Translations under genes and position numbers: made by a program
Source: CAZNYG01 sp964577205
GTDB taxonomy: Bacteria; Elusimicrobiota; Endomicrobiia; Endomicrobiales; CAIRNS01
Reading direction: 5' to 3'
NCBI GenBank assembly: GCA_964577205.1
Contig: CAZNYG010000085.1
Location: forward strand, 1 to 7,682
Length of the DNA stretch: 7,682 nt
The notes under the pieces: model-generated
What the model was told of the DNA's origin: nothing
The model's database searches: none
What the model saw: the letters and a program-made list of their open reading frames with translations, nothing else
Shown: piece by piece, positions 5,810-7,682 of the stretch
Layout of the letters: each line of letters begins with the position of its first letter
Numbering within the stretch: the first letter of the stretch is position 1

Positions 5810-6748
5810 ATGTATCGTCATTGGAAGTTCATCCTGTTTCTTGCCGTTCTTCCCCTGTTTCCCCCCGCCGCTTCTCCGGTCTCCGCGGCCGATTCCCCTG
5901 CCCGGGAAGTGACTTTTCTTTTTAATTGCTCTTCCAACGGACATCTGGAAGCCTGCAACTGTAAAATGCGCCCCTACGGCGGGCTTTTGCGGACCGCGAC
6001 GATGCTGGCCGGGCAGCGGGAACGATATCCGGGAGGCATAGCGGTAGACGCGGGCGATTTCCTCCATCCTTACGCGACCGATATTCTGAAACAGTATGTT
6101 TTCCATTTTTACGAAGCGCTCACGTTCGACTTCATCGCGGTGGGCGACCAGGATTTTTCCAACCGGAGTTTCATGGACGGCCTGCCGTCGCTCGCGTCCG
6201 GGCCGCTGCCGTTTTGCGCGGGGAACATCCTCTTCAAAGAACATGGCCAGTACCATCAGCTGACACAGCCGGTAAAAACATTTACCCGTAACGGTGTCTC
6301 GGTGGCAATGACATCGATCATCGCTCCGGCGGTATTCGACGTGTACCCTTCGACGATAAAAGACGCGCTGCGTATCGATCCGGTTGACGGCACGGTCACG
6401 GCATTCGCGCGTGATTACCGAAAAGATAACGATATCCTGGTACTGGTTTCCCAGTGCGGCCTGGACGCCGATCGGGATATCGCGGCGCGTTTCCCGTCAA
6501 TAGATGTCATTATCAGCGGCCATTCCCAGGTGGTTCTTTCCAGCGCGGCGGTCATCGGCTCAACGATCATCGTTGGATCCGACGGATATGCCCAGCATCT
6601 GGGCCGGCTGACGGTACGCCCGCGCAACGGAAGAGCCGATCCGGATTTCAGTTATGAGCTTATCCGCCTTGGCAAAGAAGTTCCCGAAGACCCCGGGCTG
6701 CGCCCGCTGGTTGACGCTTATAAGAACGAAATAAAACCAAAACCATGA
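5810..6748 (+). CDS. Secreted calcineurin-like phosphoesterase/5'-nucleotidase homologue with degenerate active site
   Basis: A signal peptide is evident (basic YRHWK, hydrophobic FILFLAVLPLF, then PVSA-A at about 26/27), so the 312-residue protein is probably periplasmic. The overall plan follows the N-terminal domain of UshA-type 5'-nucleotidases: first strand VTFLFNCSSNGHLEACNC (34-51), VDAGDF (79-84), FDFIAVGDQDF (106-116), LVLVSQCG (210-217), VIISGHSQ (233-240). Compared with the canonical DxH, GNHE, SHxG and GHxH motifs, the histidines of the GNHE and SHxG motifs and the last histidine of GHxH are glutamine. The Asp80/Asp83 region and His45 remain. The CNC pair (Cys49, Cys51) followed by GGLLRTATML recalls a subgroup I remember with a CGC motif and GGLxRRAT. 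Whether it hydrolyses phosphoesters is doubtful. It starts 6 nt after rsfS, and its stop overlaps the next ATG (ATGA), so it is coupled to the redox fusion. Confidence 0.8.
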   Translation: MYRHWKFILFLAVLPLFPPAASPVSAADSPAREVTFLFNCSSNGHLEACNCKMRPYGGLLRTATMLAGQRERYPGGIAVDAGDFLHPYATDILKQYVFHFYEALTFDFIAVGDQDFSNRSFMDGLPSLASGPLPFCAGNILFKEHGQYHQLTQPVKTFTRNGVSVAMTSIIAPAVFDVYPSTIKDALRIDPVDGTVTAFARDYRKDNDILVLVSQCGLDADRDIAARFPSIDVIISGHSQVVLSSAAVIGSTIIVGSDGYAQHLGRLTVRPRNGRADPDFSYELIRLGKEVPEDPGLRPLVDAYKNEIKPKP

Positions 6749-7682
6749 CTCATGATCTGATACGATGGTTATCCCGCTGGAGCGTTCTATCGTTGCTCGC
6801 CGCTGCGTGCGTCACTCCCCCCGCGCACGCCGAAACGATTCTTGTCGACACAACGACACTGAACTTCGGTATCATTGCTCCCGGGAGAACCGTTTCCCTC
6901 CACCTCGGCATGGAGAACCCTTCGGACAAACAGCTCAATGTCGAGATCAGGACAAGCTGCGATTGCGTGACGGTGAGCCCGTCGCGTTTCGCGGTAAAGC
7001 CCGGCGGACTCAGGGAAGTGCTCGTTGCCGTCGATACAAAAGATCTGCGCGGCTCCTACGAAGAGCATCTCTTTATCCAGTCGAACGATCCCGCCCGTCC
7101 TTACATCCCCGTCACGGTGACCGGACGGGTCTCCGCTAAAAAAAAAGCCCTCGTAAACCTCATCGTCTTTGATTCGAAAGGATGCCTCTACTGCGCCCGC
7201 CTGAAAAAGGAGGTCTTTCCCGCGCTCGAAAAGAAATACTCCCTCACGCTCGCGATACAGGAATACGATGTAAGCGTCCCCGGTAATTACGAGAAGCTGA
7301 TGGCCATGGAAAAGGAATACGCCGTGCCCATGACGAAGCTTCCCGCGCTTTTTATCAACGGGCAGGTGATCGGCGGAAAAGAGGAGATCCGGGAGAGACT
7401 GGAAGACGCGATACGCCGCGCGGCCGGAATGCGCGATGGCGAGGCCAATGCCACGGCGTCATTCCCGCGAAAGCGGGGATCCAGGAACGCGGACTCTCAA
7501 TCGGCTCCATTTGGTATTTTGCCGGTCATCGCCGCCGGCCTGATCGACGGGATAAATCCCTGTGCCTTCGCGACGATCATATTCCTTATCAGTTATCTGA
7601 GCTTCATTCTTAAACGTTCGCGCGGAGAGATCGCCGCGGCGGGCATTCTTTTTATCGCGGGGGTGTACATAACGTATTTTCT
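6745..7682 (+). CDS. DUF1573-thioredoxin-CcdA-like membrane fusion (3' end outside window)
   Basis: The frame opens at ATG 6745, inside the ATGA overlap with the preceding stop, and has no stop through 7682 (312 full codons). Residues 1-29 form a signal sequence ending PPAHA. Residues about 37-130 match DUF1573: LNFGIIAPG, then TSCDCVTVSP (Cys72, Cys74), then SNDPARPYIPVTVTG. Residues about 136-228 are a thioredoxin/glutaredoxin fold with redox motif CLYC (147-150), cis-proline in KLPALFING (Pro200), and GGKEEI. A short linker contains a repeat-derived peptide (238-249). From residue 259 a membrane domain starts with GLIDGINPCAF (Cys273 in an NPC motif) and LISYLSFIL, typical of CcdA/DsbD-like electron-transfer domains. 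The likely role is to carry electrons from cytoplasmic thioredoxin across the membrane to periplasmic disulfides, with the upstream phosphoesterase homologue as a candidate partner. A short overlapping ORF at 6765-7139 is out of frame and is not a gene. Confidence 0.88.
   Translation, partial: MTHDLIRWLSRWSVLSLLAAACVTPPAHAETILVDTTTLNFGIIAPGRTVSLHLGMENPSDKQLNVEIRTSCDCVTVSPSRFAVKPGGLREVLVAVDTKDLRGSYEEHLFIQSNDPARPYIPVTVTGRVSAKKKALVNLIVFDSKGCLYCARLKKEVFPALEKKYSLTLAIQEYDVSVPGNYEKLMAMEKEYAVPMTKLPALFINGQVIGGKEEIRERLEDAIRRAAGMRDGEANATASFPRKRGSRNADSQSAPFGILPVIAAGLIDGINPCAFATIIFLISYLSFILKRSRGEIAAAGILFIAGVYITYF
7458..7490 (+). repeat. Dispersed palindrome, copy 2, in frame within the redox fusion gene
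   Basis: The segment begins GTCATTCCCGCG and continues with GCGGGGATCC, matching the reverse complement of 3090-3122 at 30 of 33 positions. It keeps the reading frame and encodes ASFPRKRGSRNA (residues 238-249), a basic hydrophilic stretch in the linker between the thioredoxin fold and the first membrane helix. Peptides resembling SFPRKRESR are, as I recall, a recognised translation of this palindrome family. Confidence 0.85.

Noticed and set aside
6765..7139. A 124-codon open frame on the + strand
   Set aside because: It is out of frame with the DUF1573-thioredoxin coding sequence starting at 6745, which has a signal peptide, domain motifs and overlap coupling; the alternative product is Arg-rich and featureless.

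Overview
The window is a gene-dense, moderately high-GC bacterial segment with eight protein genes, all on the + strand. No RNA genes, CRISPR array or insertion-sequence transposase were found. The order is: 3' end of an SH3-domain protein, nadD, yqeK, a LytR-CpsA-Psr (LCP) protein, pilT, a cyclic-nucleotide-binding/GAF protein, rsfS, a calcineurin-like phosphoesterase homologue, and the 5' part of a DUF1573-thioredoxin-CcdA fusion. A twitching-motility ATPase, secreted proteins and a BatE-like tail suggest a diderm. The nadD-yqeK-LCP-(...)-rsfS order is one I associate with uncultivated lineages such as Elusimicrobiota, Omnitrophota or related candidate phyla. That placement is an inference of low confidence.

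Region by region: 1-242 ends an upstream gene. 243-413 holds a pair of inverted octamer arrays and a probable promoter. 414-1602 is an overlapping nadD-yqeK pair (NAD synthesis and Ap4A/HD phosphohydrolase). 1771-2961 is the LCP cell-envelope protein. 2962-3228 carries a MITE-like palindromic element followed by a third octamer array. 3229-4293 is pilT. 4294-4506 holds a short octamer pair, a heptamer array and a REP-like double hairpin. 4507-5803 is the cNMP/GAF protein plus the ribosome silencing factor rsfS. 5810-7682 is a translationally coupled secreted pair: a phosphoesterase-fold protein whose catalytic histidines are replaced, and a membrane-anchored thiol-redox fusion that runs off the window.

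The housekeeping set nadD, yqeK and rsfS is usually compact; here it is split by LCP, pilT and the sensor gene. The most unusual material is between the genes. Every long intergenic gap other than 1603-1770 holds short tandem arrays. Three of these are octamer arrays built from exactly four units starting with AAC and closed by AACGC, and two of the three face each other as 40-nt inverted arms. A dispersed palindrome also occurs twice, once between genes and once in frame inside the thioredoxin-CcdA fusion, where it encodes a linker peptide.
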